DNA of 21,315 bases from CG2-30-40-21 sp043806395 (GCA_043806395.1 JAZDHC010000074.1:1-21315); one strand, 5' to 3'; positions 1-7,789 are shown, numbered from the stretch's first letter. The notes: a model not told the origin generated them from the letters alone. A program made the numbers and translations.

Positions 1-203
1 TTGTATTGTGTTGCTGTTAATTTTCAGTTCCGTAATAGCCATATTTGAGGTGCCCGATAGGCATATTTATTGACTTAAATTACAGTTGAAAACTATCTTA
101 TTTTTGAGTGCAAAAAGTCCCGTTTGGTCTGAAACACTACAGCTTGTTGTTATATCACATTCTCCGAAGCCCTCTCTATTACATCACCACATTATCTTTT
201 TTA
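1..203. other. non-coding flank downstream of sufB-like gene
   Basis: No convincing gene is seen here on either strand. The short plus-strand reading frames have no recognisable motif and mostly shadow the sufB-like gene. A near direct repeat is visible (GCCATATTT at about 38-46 and GGCATATTT at 60-68). I see no clear terminator hairpin for the minus-strand operon that ends at 204. Confidence 0.4.
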
Positions 204-1439
204 TCACATCACCTTTTCCGAGGTCATCTCTATAGTGCGTTTTATCTCATATTTCAGGTGTTCAGGCAATCCTGGTATCTCAGGGTCAAGGAATCCACGA
301 ACAATCAATGCCGTTGCTTCATCCTCATTCAAACCACGACTCATCAGATAGCATAATTGTGCCTGTTGTATCCTTCCCACCGCAGCCTCATGCGAGAGGT
401 CACAGCCCTCTGCCTTGCCTTCAATCTCTGGTATGGCATGAATGCTTGCAGTGTTACTCAACAACAAGCCACGGCATTCAAGATGTCCCTTAGTTTCAGG
501 TACTTCTCCAATCACATGTCCACGGCTGATTATTCTGGATGAATCAGCGGCAATAACCCTGGCTGTCATCTCTGCCCGACTGCCTTCAGCTTGAAGGAAT
601 ACCCTTGAGCCAGTGTCAATTATAGAATTCTTTGAGCCATATATCAGGCTATGAAACCTTACCTTTGCGTCTTTGCCAACACAATATGCGGTTGGATACA
701 TCTGGATACTTCGGACAGGCTTAAAGCAGATATAATTACTGATAAATGTTCCGCCCTCTTCAATAATTGCCACTGTTCTTGGCCTCACTTCCACATCCTC
801 TGCCCAGCCATGAATCATGGTAAAGGTAACGGTTGCCCCTTTCTTGATGTAAAACTCTGAGACCCCGATATGCATACCAGAAGAGACACTTGGGTGGGTA
901 GTACATCCGGCAATAACATGAAGCTCTGAGCCTTCTTCAGCAATAATAACATTATGAACCGATTGAACCAGACCCTCGGTGCCAATAAACAGACAGGCTT
1001 GAATAGGCATAGTAAGCCGTGCCCCTGGTTTGGCATGAATAAAGTAGCCGGCATTCTGGTGAAGTTCTGTCATAGCTGTATATTTATCCGTATCTACAGC
1101 CGCAGCCTTCCAATAATAATCCTTCAGCCAATCGTATTGACTGATTGCCTGAGTAGTACTTAATACCTCAACCCCTTCCATCTCTTTCCTCTGGCAGGCT
1201 AAGACAACCGAGTGGTCAAGCTGAAAGTATGTACCAGAGCGATTATCCTCATCAGGGTTTATTCCTACTGTTTTGGCATTTTCAACAATATCATCCGGCA
1301 GTTGAGATGCATTGGTTACTTGAGACACAGGTGCTGACTCTTGCTTGAATCGTGAAATATCTATATCTTCACCGAGCAACGACTGCTTATTTTGGGCATC
1401 TGTTGCTTTTTTTGTTAATTCTTCACTTCTCCAACTCAT
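204..1439 (-). CDS. sufB: SufB/SufD-family Fe-S cluster scaffold protein
   Basis: This is a 411-residue SufB/SufD-family protein, which in the cytoplasm forms a complex with the SufC ATPase to assemble Fe-S clusters. The C-terminal half matches the family core, with the signature SHEAAVGRI at about 349-356 followed by a YLMSRGL...GF segment. A Cys at about 322 (HLECRGL) and a Glu at 351 sit where E. coli SufB has its functional Cys405 and Glu434, which favours SufB over SufD. It is shorter than E. coli SufB (about 495 aa), as expected for SufB of two-gene systems. The start is set by an ATGA overlap with the end of sufC and a GGGGG-type ribosome site; the longer reading frame to 1484 would overlap sufC by nearly 50 bases. 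No separate sufD, sufS or sufE is present. Family assignment is secure; the B rather than D call is an inference. Confidence 0.88.
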   Translation of the reverse strand: MSWRSEELTKKATDAQNKQSLLGEDIDISRFKQESAPVSQVTNASQLPDDIVENAKTVGINPDEDNRSGTYFQLDHSVVLACQRKEMEGVEVLSTTQAISQYDWLKDYYWKAAAVDTDKYTAMTELHQNAGYFIHAKPGARLTMPIQACLFIGTEGLVQSVHNVIIAEEGSELHVIAGCTTHPSVSSGMHIGVSEFYIKKGATVTFTMIHGWAEDVEVRPRTVAIIEEGGTFISNYICFKPVRSIQMYPTAYCVGKDAKVRFHSLIYGSKNSIIDTGSRVFLQAEGSRAEMTARVIAADSSRIISRGHVIGEVPETKGHLECRGLLLSNTASIHAIPEIEGKAEGCDLSHEAAVGRIQQAQLCYLMSRGLNEDEATALIVRGFLDPEIPGLPEHLKYEIKRTIEMTSEKVM

Positions 1440-2224
1440 TTTTTCATCCCCCTTTCTGTTTCCTCTTTTATCCCAGGTGGGCACAATCCCAAATATTCAC
1501 AATATCCCTTTTCCTCAATACGGGTAAATATTTCGAATGGATTTCCACTTTTCATAATCTTTCCCCCACACATGACATGGGCGATGTCAGGTTTAAGATA
1601 TGGTAGAATATGGCGATAATGGGTAATAATCAGGCAGGCACAGTTATGCTCCTTGATATATTCACCCAAGTCAACGGCAATAGTTTTTAGTGAATCAATA
1701 TCAACCCCTGAATCAGGCTCATCTAATATCATTAACCTTGGCTGAGCCGCAAAAACCTGAGCAATCTCTGCCCGTTTTCGTTCCCCACCAGAAAATCCCA
1801 CACCAACATCCCTGTCTCTGAACTGCTCCGGGTTTAACCCCACCTTTTTTAATAATGGGGTAGCAATATTCTCCTCTGGTTCATCTTGAGGATTCCAGAG
1901 TGGATTGCCACCAGCAATACGAATAATATCCCGAAGTTTTACCCCACGGATCTCTGGTGGTGTCTGATAAGCAATGGATATACCCAGCCTTGCCCTTTCA
2001 TAAATAGGCATAGAATTTAATTCTGTCCCTGAAAAAGTCATCTTTCCAGCAGTAACATTATAGCCTGGATACCCCAGAATGGTCATGGTCAGCGTACTTT
2101 TACCCGAACCATTTGGACCCATAATCACATGAACCTCACCCTTTTCCATGGTAAGATTAAGCCCATTCAGCACCTTCTTCCCTTCAATTTCAACATGCAA
2201 ATCCTGTATCTCTAATAGACTCAT
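1436..2224 (-). CDS. sufC: SufC, Fe-S assembly ABC-type ATPase
   Basis: SufC is the soluble ABC-family ATPase that drives conformational change in the SufB scaffold. The 262-residue product has Walker A GPNGSGKST (36-44), a Q-loop with the SufC-type AYQTPPEIRGV (85-95), the ABC signature FSGGERKRAEI (144-154), Walker B LMILDEPDSGVDID (164-177) and the switch His in IITHYRH (199-205). The ATG is preceded by AAGGAGG at good spacing. It ends inside the start of the sufB-like gene (ATGA), so the two are translationally coupled. The C-terminus carries two Cys (YCEYLGLC, 241-248) outside the usual catalytic motifs; their role is unknown. The membrane-protein gene 52 bp upstream reads in the same direction and may be in the same transcript. 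Confidence 0.95.
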   Translation of the reverse strand: MSLLEIQDLHVEIEGKKVLNGLNLTMEKGEVHVIMGPNGSGKSTLTMTILGYPGYNVTAGKMTFSGTELNSMPIYERARLGISIAYQTPPEIRGVKLRDIIRIAGGNPLWNPQDEPEENIATPLLKKVGLNPEQFRDRDVGVGFSGGERKRAEIAQVFAAQPRLMILDEPDSGVDIDSLKTIAVDLGEYIKEHNCACLIITHYRHILPYLKPDIAHVMCGGKIMKSGNPFEIFTRIEEKGYCEYLGLCPPGIKEETERGMKK

Positions 2225-2276
2225 GGCTGATAGCCTCCTTAATGCTTTTTATTCCAATACCAAAATAATAACATAC

Positions 2277-4625
2277 TCAATCAATTCTGTCAACAAGTTT
2301 CTGTCGTGGAAATAAGTAAAATACCATGCCCATCAATAGATTCAATACCCCAAAAACCATACTCGTCTGGATAATACCCAAAACAGGTATGGTTAAGACA
2401 GAGGCAATAAAAGAGCCAATACATGCCCCACCCATATCCATGGCATACATTATCCCACCAATATGACCCATATCCTTTGCGGACTCTGAATATATGCGAT
2501 TAGCCAACGGGAAAATAAGCCCAACCAATATTCCGGCTACAACAGTCAGCATGGGAAATAGAATGCAAATAACTGCTTGCACCCAAAACTCATCAGATAC
2601 AACCCTTAGGCAAAGAAAAATGACAGGGGTTAAAAATAGATAGAGAGCCATGGCTACTTGCAGGAGAGAATATATCCCCATTCTGTTCTGTATCTTGTCA
2701 ATCCTTGAATTCATCCACCATGTTCCACCAGCAATACCGAGCATAAACCCGGCAATAATTATTCCAATCAGGTGATATATGTAGCCAAAGAGTATCTGGA
2801 AACCAATAATCAATATAATTTCAAGCACCATGCCACCACACCCGGAGATAAATACCCCGGTTGGGATAAATACCCTTCTACTCCTGAACACAAACCAGGG
2901 GATTATGGCAACAAGTACAGCCACAAGGATTAAATGCCATGGTTTTACACCTGATAAAAGATTGAATAACCCCTCGCTACCCTGTGAAAACTCCTCAACC
3001 CATAAGGCTATGTCAAAATAATAGCAAACAGGATGAAGGTCATGATTTATCTTAGTCTTTATTCCCTCAAGGCTCTCCCGAAGATACCCTATCCTCTCAG
3101 GACAAAATCGATATGAAAGATAAGGTTCATTGACAAATCTGGTGCTAATCCCATGCTGTTTCAACCTTTCAGCCAGAATGTGCGGCTCAATACTCAAATA
3201 CCCTGTCCCATTGGATGTGGTAATCATATTTGTAGGGGCAGACCTATGTGTCTGCCCAATTTCCGTCCCTCCAGATGTGGCGATCAAGATAAGTTCCTCC
3301 CCAGGTATCAAGATGATATGAGGAAAAACCTGGTGCAATGTATGGTAGATACATCCGTTAAATTGCAGCATATTTTCGCCAAGGTAATTCTCATTTGACC
3401 TGACAGAAAGGCTAATTACACCTTGTGGTTTTAAGATGCGTTTTGCCTCCTCAAAAAACTCAAGTGTATAGAACCTGTTGCGTTCAGCAGTAGATGGGCT
3501 GCCAGTATTAATGATTAAGGCATCAAATGGCTTGCCTCTCCATCTTTTAACAAATAGCCTGCCGTCGCCATGGATAATTTTTACCCTTGGGTTGTTCAAG
3601 CTGTCAATGTCGGAAGAGGAAATACATCCCCTGGCTATTTTTATCAATGCTGGATCAAGTTCTACGAAGTATATTTCTGCCCCTTTATACTTGAGAGCCT
3701 CACTAAGCCCACCGGCAACTGCCCCGCCCAGAATAAGTATCTGCTTTACCTCTGGTGTCTGGAGCAAAGGAAAATGAATAAGCTCTTCATTCTCAAGCTG
3801 CCCGGGAGAAGTAAAAACAAGCACCCCGTTACGGTAAAGGTTATATAAATTGTCTATCTTAACCACGGTCAGGTTGCCATATTTTGAGAAGGCAGTCTTT
3901 GCTATGGAAAATCCTTTCCAGTTAAGGCTGGTGGTATAATTCATTAGCTTGTCTGCATTAAGAATACCATACACATTGGCTGATAAACAGATTGCACATA
4001 TTATTACAAGAAATGTTTTACGGCTACAAAGAAGAAGAAGCATCATTCCGCAAAATACATTGATGATAGCAGTATAAAAGGCAGTTGTAAGTGAGTTAAA
4101 AAAATTGACAAATACAAACCCAAAGGCAAATCCACCAAAAGCAGCACCTATGGCATCATAGAGATAAACCTTGCCAGCAGCAAGTGATGTTTCTTTTATT
4201 CCTTGAGAATACAATCTGCATCCAAGTGTAAATTGAGCACCAATAACTATTCCAAGTGGAGCCAAGAGTAAAGGGATAGAAATAACCATGACATGGTATC
4301 CTATCAATTCCCCAACTGGCACATGCAAAAAAACACGAAGCATTTTAATAAAGATGATGGTTAAAGGCAAAAGGATGGAGACAATGATTTGACTGAAAAC
4401 AAAGAAACAGGTGGACAACTGCAAGGAGGAGTCGCCCCTACGGAAACCTGCCACAAGGCTTCCCACAGCCATCCAGAAGAGCCAGCTGGCAAGGATAATC
4501 CCAAGGCATAACTCATTGCCATAAAATACACCTGTTAATTCGTAAATAAGCAGGGATTGGGATATTATGGAGACAAAGCCGATAACAATTAATATGCCGT
4601 TCAAAGATAACCTTTGGTTAATCAT
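2277..4625 (-). CDS. polytopic membrane protein with spermidine-synthase-like domain
   Basis: The 782-residue protein has three parts: about six hydrophobic helices (roughly 9-215), a soluble Rossmann-like domain related to polyamine aminopropyltransferases (about 240-445), and a second helix block (roughly 563-775). The nucleotide-binding-type loop is ILGGAVAGG (298-306), followed by the acidic VELD (321-324) and IHGDGR (351-356). The catalytic Asp region of true spermidine synthases (a D-x-x-DP motif) reads INTGSPSTAERNRFYT, so the key acid appears missing and real aminopropyl transfer is doubtful. Membrane proteins with spermidine-synthase-like domains are widespread and mostly uncharacterised. 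The start has a GGGGGG-type ribosome site. Residues 448-468 come from a palindromic 60-bp insertion that keeps the frame. Function unknown; fold and topology are fairly clear. Confidence 0.82.
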   Translation of the reverse strand: MINQRLSLNGILIVIGFVSIISQSLLIYELTGVFYGNELCLGIILASWLFWMAVGSLVAGFRRGDSSLQLSTCFFVFSQIIVSILLPLTIIFIKMLRVFLHVPVGELIGYHVMVISIPLLLAPLGIVIGAQFTLGCRLYSQGIKETSLAAGKVYLYDAIGAAFGGFAFGFVFVNFFNSLTTAFYTAIINVFCGMMLLLLCSRKTFLVIICAICLSANVYGILNADKLMNYTTSLNWKGFSIAKTAFSKYGNLTVVKIDNLYNLYRNGVLVFTSPGQLENEELIHFPLLQTPEVKQILILGGAVAGGLSEALKYKGAEIYFVELDPALIKIARGCISSSDIDSLNNPRVKIIHGDGRLFVKRWRGKPFDALIINTGSPSTAERNRFYTLEFFEEAKRILKPQGVISLSVRSNENYLGENMLQFNGCIYHTLHQVFPHIILIPGEELILIATSGGTEIGQTHRSAPTNMITTSNGTGYLSIEPHILAERLKQHGISTRFVNEPYLSYRFCPERIGYLRESLEGIKTKINHDLHPVCYYFDIALWVEEFSQGSEGLFNLLSGVKPWHLILVAVLVAIIPWFVFRSRRVFIPTGVFISGCGGMVLEIILIIGFQILFGYIYHLIGIIIAGFMLGIAGGTWWMNSRIDKIQNRMGIYSLLQVAMALYLFLTPVIFLCLRVVSDEFWVQAVICILFPMLTVVAGILVGLIFPLANRIYSESAKDMGHIGGIMYAMDMGGACIGSFIASVLTIPVLGIIQTSMVFGVLNLLMGMVFYLFPRQKLVDRID
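3214..3286. repeat. in-frame palindromic (REP-like) insertion in a coding region
   Basis: The core is a perfect 8-bp stem, GGGCAGAC (3236-3243) and GTCTGCCC (3250-3257), with a 6-base loop. On either side lie near-identical 13-mers, GATGTGGTAATCA (3214-3226) and GATGTGGCGATCA (3274-3286), exactly 60 bp apart with 11 of 13 positions equal. In the protein this gives IATSGGTE and ITTSNGTG separated by exactly 20 codons. The best reading is a short palindrome that entered with duplication of the local sequence and kept the reading frame. Confidence 0.75.
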
Positions 4626-4653
4626 TCTTCAACCCCCCTTCAGATATTCAGAC

Positions 4654-4659
4654 ATTATA
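4654..4659 (-). promoter_or_regulatory. possible -10 box for the membrane-protein/suf operon
   Basis: On the minus strand the sequence reads TATAAT about 30 bp upstream of the start codon at 4625. No good -35 box stands 16-18 bp upstream of it. It lies in the divergent region shared with the aldolase promoter. The call rests on the perfect -10 hexamer and its position only. Confidence 0.4.
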
Positions 4660-4697
4660 CACCAAAAAATGATTTATGGCTACAAAAAAAACATACC

Positions 4698-4716
4698 AAT
4701 TGCACAGATTGCAATT
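4698..4716. promoter_or_regulatory. candidate operator upstream of the aldolase promoter
   Basis: AATTGC (4698-4703) and GCAATT (4711-4716) form an inverted repeat around a 7-base centre. The same stretch also contains a direct repeat of ATTGCA with a 9-bp period. It ends 4 bases before the -35 box of the aldolase promoter, in the divergent intergenic region, so it could bind a regulator of either gene. No regulator can be named. Confidence 0.35.
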
Positions 4717-4720
4717 TTTA

Positions 4721-4749
4721 TTGACATGATAACAAGATTATGTTATACT
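4721..4749 (+). promoter_or_regulatory. sigma70-type promoter of the aldolase gene
   Basis: A perfect TTGACA (-35, 4721-4726) is followed after 17 bases by TATACT (-10, 4744-4749), preceded by TG at 4741-4742 as in extended -10 promoters. Transcription would start near 4756, giving a leader of about 30 bases before the ATG at 4788. This is the strongest housekeeping-type promoter in the window. Confidence 0.8.
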
Positions 4750-4787
4750 TATCAATGATATGATTATAGGTACAAGGAGGTTTTTGT

Positions 4788-5816
4788 ATGTCTAAAAGCT
4801 ACAAAGAGTTAGGGTTGGTGACAACTAAGGTTATGTTTCAGAAGGCAATGGATGAAGGGTTTGCTATTCCAGCGTATAATTTTAACAACATGGAACAACT
4901 TCAATCAATTATTCGTGGCTGTATTGAGAGTGATTCGCCGGTGATATTGCAGGTATCCAGTGGGGCACGCAAGTATGCGGATCCAACCTTGTTGCAATAC
5001 ATGGCACTTGGGGCAGTAGAAATGGTTAAGGCAAGTGGTGCAAAAATACCCATTGCCCTGCATCTTGATCATGGTGATACCTTTGAGTTGTGTGTATCTT
5101 GCATTGAAAATGGATTCAGCTCGGTGATGATTGATGGTTCACACCTTAGCTTTGAGGAAAATATTCAACTGACGAAGAAGGTAGTGGATTATGCACATCA
5201 AAGGGATGTGGTAGTTGAGGGTGAACTTGGGGTATTAGCCGGGATTGAGGATGATGTTGTGGCAGAAAAAAGCCATTATACGCATCCCGAAGAGGTAGAG
5301 GCTTTTGTAAATCAAACAGGTGTTGATTCATTGGCTATATCAATTGGTACAAGTCATGGGGCATATAAATTTAAGCTTAAAGCCGGTGAACAAGTGCCGT
5401 TATTGCGGTTTGATGTTCTTGAGGAGATTGAGAAAAAGTTGCCTGGATTTCCAATTGTCCTGCATGGTGCCAGCTCTGTGTTGCCTGTATATGTAGATAT
5501 GATCAATCAATATGGCGGCAAGCTTGAGGGTGCGGTAGGTATTCCTGAGGACCAGTTGCGGAAAGCGGCAAAGAGTGCAGTATGTAAGATAAATATCGAT
5601 TCTGATGGCCGTCTTGTGGTTACAGCTCTGGTACGAAAGGTGTTGGCTGAAAACCCAACGGAGTTTGACCCAAGAAAGTATCTGGGACCAGCAAGGGAAG
5701 AGTTGCTCCGAATGATTGCACGCAAGAATAAGGATGTTCTTGGCTCTGCAGGGCATGGAAGGGAGATAGTGGAGGCAGAGCAGGGATGTTGTTGCAACTG
5801 TAGTAATTGTAGGTAA
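4788..5816 (+). CDS. fba: class II (zinc) fructose-bisphosphate aldolase
   Basis: The product catalyses reversible cleavage of fructose 1,6-bisphosphate to dihydroxyacetone phosphate and glyceraldehyde 3-phosphate in glycolysis and gluconeogenesis. The 342-residue barrel protein shows the class II motif LHLDHGD (91-97, catalytic Asp94 and zinc ligand His95), the GELG segment (145-148), and zinc ligands in GTSHGAYKFK (His190) and VLHGASS (His226). Ordinary members end near LGSAGxA; this one continues with a short tail GCCCNCSNCR holding five Cys, which is unusual. An AAGGAGG ribosome site stands 9 bases before the ATG. The gene appears monocistronic: it has its own promoter, and a repeat element follows directly after its stop. 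Confidence 0.93.
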   Translation: MSKSYKELGLVTTKVMFQKAMDEGFAIPAYNFNNMEQLQSIIRGCIESDSPVILQVSSGARKYADPTLLQYMALGAVEMVKASGAKIPIALHLDHGDTFELCVSCIENGFSSVMIDGSHLSFEENIQLTKKVVDYAHQRDVVVEGELGVLAGIEDDVVAEKSHYTHPEEVEAFVNQTGVDSLAISIGTSHGAYKFKLKAGEQVPLLRFDVLEEIEKKLPGFPIVLHGASSVLPVYVDMINQYGGKLEGAVGIPEDQLRKAAKSAVCKINIDSDGRLVVTALVRKVLAENPTEFDPRKYLGPAREELLRMIARKNKDVLGSAGHGREIVEAEQGCCCNCSNCR

Positions 5817-5830
5817 TTGTGGGGGGGGGA

Positions 5831-5872
5831 ACCGGGGACAGCACCAATACTGTTCGGCACGGTTCTTGCTTG
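5831..5872 (+). repeat. copy 1 of a CAATACTGTTCGGCAC repeat family
   Basis: This segment starts with ACCGGGGACAGCACC and continues into CAATACTGTTCGGCACGG. Closely matching copies occur at 13313-13340, at about 13362-13402, and inverted at 13538-13565. It begins directly after a run of nine G at the end of the aldolase gene and abuts the left end of the next inverted-repeat element. Confidence 0.75.
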
Positions 5873-6087
5873 CGGGAATGGTCGGGGTCAGACCTCGAAA
5901 GCAGAATTAACTTAGTTGCGCTGAATTGAGTAATAAGAAAACAGGTAAAATATTTTGGGGTAAGTTTGACTGCAATAGGTAACGCGAGTATTCGTCGGGT
6001 AAAAGACCAGATAAGCATAAAGAAATTAAAAAGAAGGTAGCAAATATAGTTAATTCTGCTTTCGAGGTCTGACCCCAGCCATTCCCC
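5873..6087. mobile_element. MITE-like element with 27-bp perfect inverted termini
   Basis: The left arm 5884-5910 and right arm 6050-6076 are exact reverse complements over 27 bases (GGGGTCAGACC at the outer edge, AGAATTAA at the inner edge). Similarity extends outward to about 5873 and 6087 with a few mismatches. The roughly 140 bases between the arms contain no open gene. The outer sequence resembles the element at 15637-15765, next to a RAYT transposase remnant, so it is probably a non-autonomous REP/MITE element moved by a Y1 transposase. Its right end lies 2 bases from a stop codon in the frame of a truncated superoxide reductase gene. Confidence 0.75.
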
Positions 6088-6091
6088 GTAA

Positions 6092-6199
6092 TTCCAAAAA
6101 TTCCTAAAGCCAGGTGATAACCCAGAGGCTCAATTTGGAGGTGCAGAAGGGATAGAGGCAAGGGCATATTGTAGTCTTCATGGGTTGTGGAAGGCGTAA
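6092..6199 (+). pseudogene. C-terminal remnant of superoxide reductase (desulfoferrodoxin family)
   Basis: Only the last 35 codons remain. They read FQKFLKPGDNPEAQF, then ...ARAYCSLHGLWKA and a stop. The KPGDxPEAxF segment and the terminal YCxLHGLWK are diagnostic of the superoxide reductase/desulfoferrodoxin family, in which this Cys and His are ligands of the catalytic Fe(His)4Cys centre. The frame meets a stop codon at 6089-6091 and the inverted-repeat element ends at about 6087, so the body of the gene has been removed or displaced. It would have stood between the aldolase and radC genes on the same strand. No start or ribosome site is present, so it cannot be functional. Confidence 0.8.
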
Positions 6200-6232
6200 G
6201 GATATCTGTACCATAAACAGAGGAGAAAATAA

Positions 6233-6931
6233 ATGGCTGAAGAAAACAAGGTATCAGGTATAAATAACTGGCCAAAGGATGATAGACCCAGAGAAAAGTT
6301 GCTCAAAAATGGCGTAGGAACTTTGAGTAATTCCGAGCTTCTGGCAATTCTTATCAGGACAGGTACTCATGGCTTAAGTGCCATAGACCTTGCACGAGGG
6401 GTCATGAATAAATTTGGCACATTCAGGAATATGGCTCATACAGATGTGCGTGACTGGAAGGAATTCAAGGGGCTTGGAAACGCTAAAATTGCCCACATCC
6501 AAGCCGCTCTTGAGATTGGGAGGCGTTATCGTGAGGACGAGGTAACCACTGAAAAGAAAAAGATTTCCTCAGCCAGAGATGTCGCCAATATCATCATGCC
6601 TCAACTACGGGACCTAAAAACTGAAATTTTCAAGGTCGTCTACCTCGATAGCAATAACCGAATTATTGCTATGGAAGATGCCGCTATCGGCACAGTCAAT
6701 CATGCCGTGCCAATTATCCGGGAAATAATCCATTCAGCCCTACAGAAATTCGCCGCATCAATCATTTGCGTCCACAATCACCCCAGTGCAAATATAACAC
6801 CAAGCACACAGGATAAGCAGTTCACCAAAGAATTGTGTGATGCCGGGAAGCTGATGGAAATCAAGGTAGTTGACCATATTATTATTGGGGATAATGAGTA
6901 TTTTAGTTTTGCAGATGAAGGGATAATGTAA
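6233..6931 (+). CDS. radC: RadC family JAB/MPN-domain protein
   Basis: This is a 232-residue RadC-like protein (UPF0758). An N-terminal helix-hairpin-helix-like part (DRPREKLLKNGVGTLSNSELL, about 17-37) precedes a JAB/MPN metalloprotease-like domain with the signature HNHPS (181-185), Ser191 and Asp194. Length and motif are normal. The role of RadC is unsettled: the old link to recombination repair has been withdrawn, and the family is common in genomic islands and next to defence genes. Here its stop codon touches the start codon of hsdR with no gap, so it appears to lead the restriction-modification operon. The ribosome site AGAGGAGA stands 6 bases before the ATG. Confidence 0.93.
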   Translation: MAEENKVSGINNWPKDDRPREKLLKNGVGTLSNSELLAILIRTGTHGLSAIDLARGVMNKFGTFRNMAHTDVRDWKEFKGLGNAKIAHIQAALEIGRRYREDEVTTEKKKISSARDVANIIMPQLRDLKTEIFKVVYLDSNNRIIAMEDAAIGTVNHAVPIIREIIHSALQKFAASIICVHNHPSANITPSTQDKQFTKELCDAGKLMEIKVVDHIIIGDNEYFSFADEGIM

Positions 6932-7789
6932 ATGACGAATAAAAAAGAACTATCAGAGCGAGATATTTGTACGCAATTTATCTTACCTGCTCTTGTAAAA
7001 GCTGGATGGAATGTTGAGAAACAGATTCGAGAAGAGGTATTCTTCACGGATGGTCGTATTTTTGTGAAAGGTAACAAGACTGCCCGAGGTGAACGAAAGC
7101 GTGCTGATTTTATTCTCTATCTCAAGCCGAATATTCCTATCGCTGTTATTGAGGCGAAAGATAATAATCATTCCGTAGGGGCCGGATTACAGCAAGCATT
7201 GGGTTATGCAAAGATACTTGATGTCCCGGTTGCCTTCAGTTCAAATGGTGATGGTTTTATTCAGCATGATCTTTCCGGTTTTACTCCAGAAATCGAGAAG
7301 GAATTGCCTTTAGACTCTTTCCCTTCCCCCAACGAACTTTGGCAAATGTATAAAAAGTATAAGAAGATTACAACCCCTGAACAGGAAGAAATTGCCTCAT
7401 TTGACTACTTTTTTGATGGCTCAGGTCGTTCGCCACGATACTATCAGCAGATAGCTATAAATAGAACAGTTGAAGCAATAGCTCGTGGTGAGAACAGAGT
7501 TCTTCTTGTAATGGCTACCGGCACTGGAAAAACCTATACCGCTTTTCAAATAATATATCGGCTTTGGAAAAACGGCAAGAAGAAACGGATACTTTTTTTA
7601 GCAGATCGCAATGTGCTTATCGACCAGACTAAGCGGGGAGACTTTAGGCATTTTAAGGATCGTATGACTATAATAAAAAGGCATCAAGTAGATAAGGCTT
7701 ATGAAATATATCTTTCTCTCTATCAAGGGTTAACAAACTATAATGAAGACAAGGATGCCTACAAATTTCGCCATTATGGATTTTCGTAA
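6932..7789 (+). pseudogene. hsdR: type I restriction subunit HsdR, N-terminal fragment
   Basis: HsdR is the DNA-translocating and cleaving subunit of type I restriction enzymes. The 285-residue fragment has the N-terminal nuclease domain (RADF with Asp59, VIEAKD with Glu74 and Lys76, a PD-(D/E)XK centre), a SPRYYQQIAINR Q-like motif (167-178), Walker A ATGTGKT (195-201) and helicase motif Ia in LFLADRNVLIDQT (221-233). At NEDKDAYKF the reading jumps to unrelated codons and stops. The following 7743-8567 frame resumes HsdR only at IMDFRNVTDLF, which normally lies just after helicase motif VI. About 230-250 residues are therefore missing (DEAD/H motif II through VI), and the join is out of frame. 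Restriction should be dead. It could be real or an assembly error; reads across 7755-7785 decide. Confidence 0.9.

Noticed and set aside
70..99. Possible plus-strand promoter TTGACT...TATCTT
   Set aside because: Spacing is 18, the -10 is poor, and no gene follows on that strand.
108..1606. Several plus-strand reading frames of 60-84 codons opposite the suf genes
   Set aside because: They are antisense shadows of sufB and sufC, lack ribosome sites and family motifs, and their codon pattern follows the genes on the other strand.
5884..6076. Structured non-coding RNA or riboswitch before radC
   Set aside because: The arms are too long and perfect and too far apart for a riboswitch, a related sequence occurs at another locus beside a transposase remnant, and a gene remnant lies between it and radC.
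5146..6275. Minus-strand reading frames of 61-132 codons opposite the aldolase and the following gap
   Set aside because: Most run across the aldolase gene and the repeat element, with low-complexity composition and no family resemblance.
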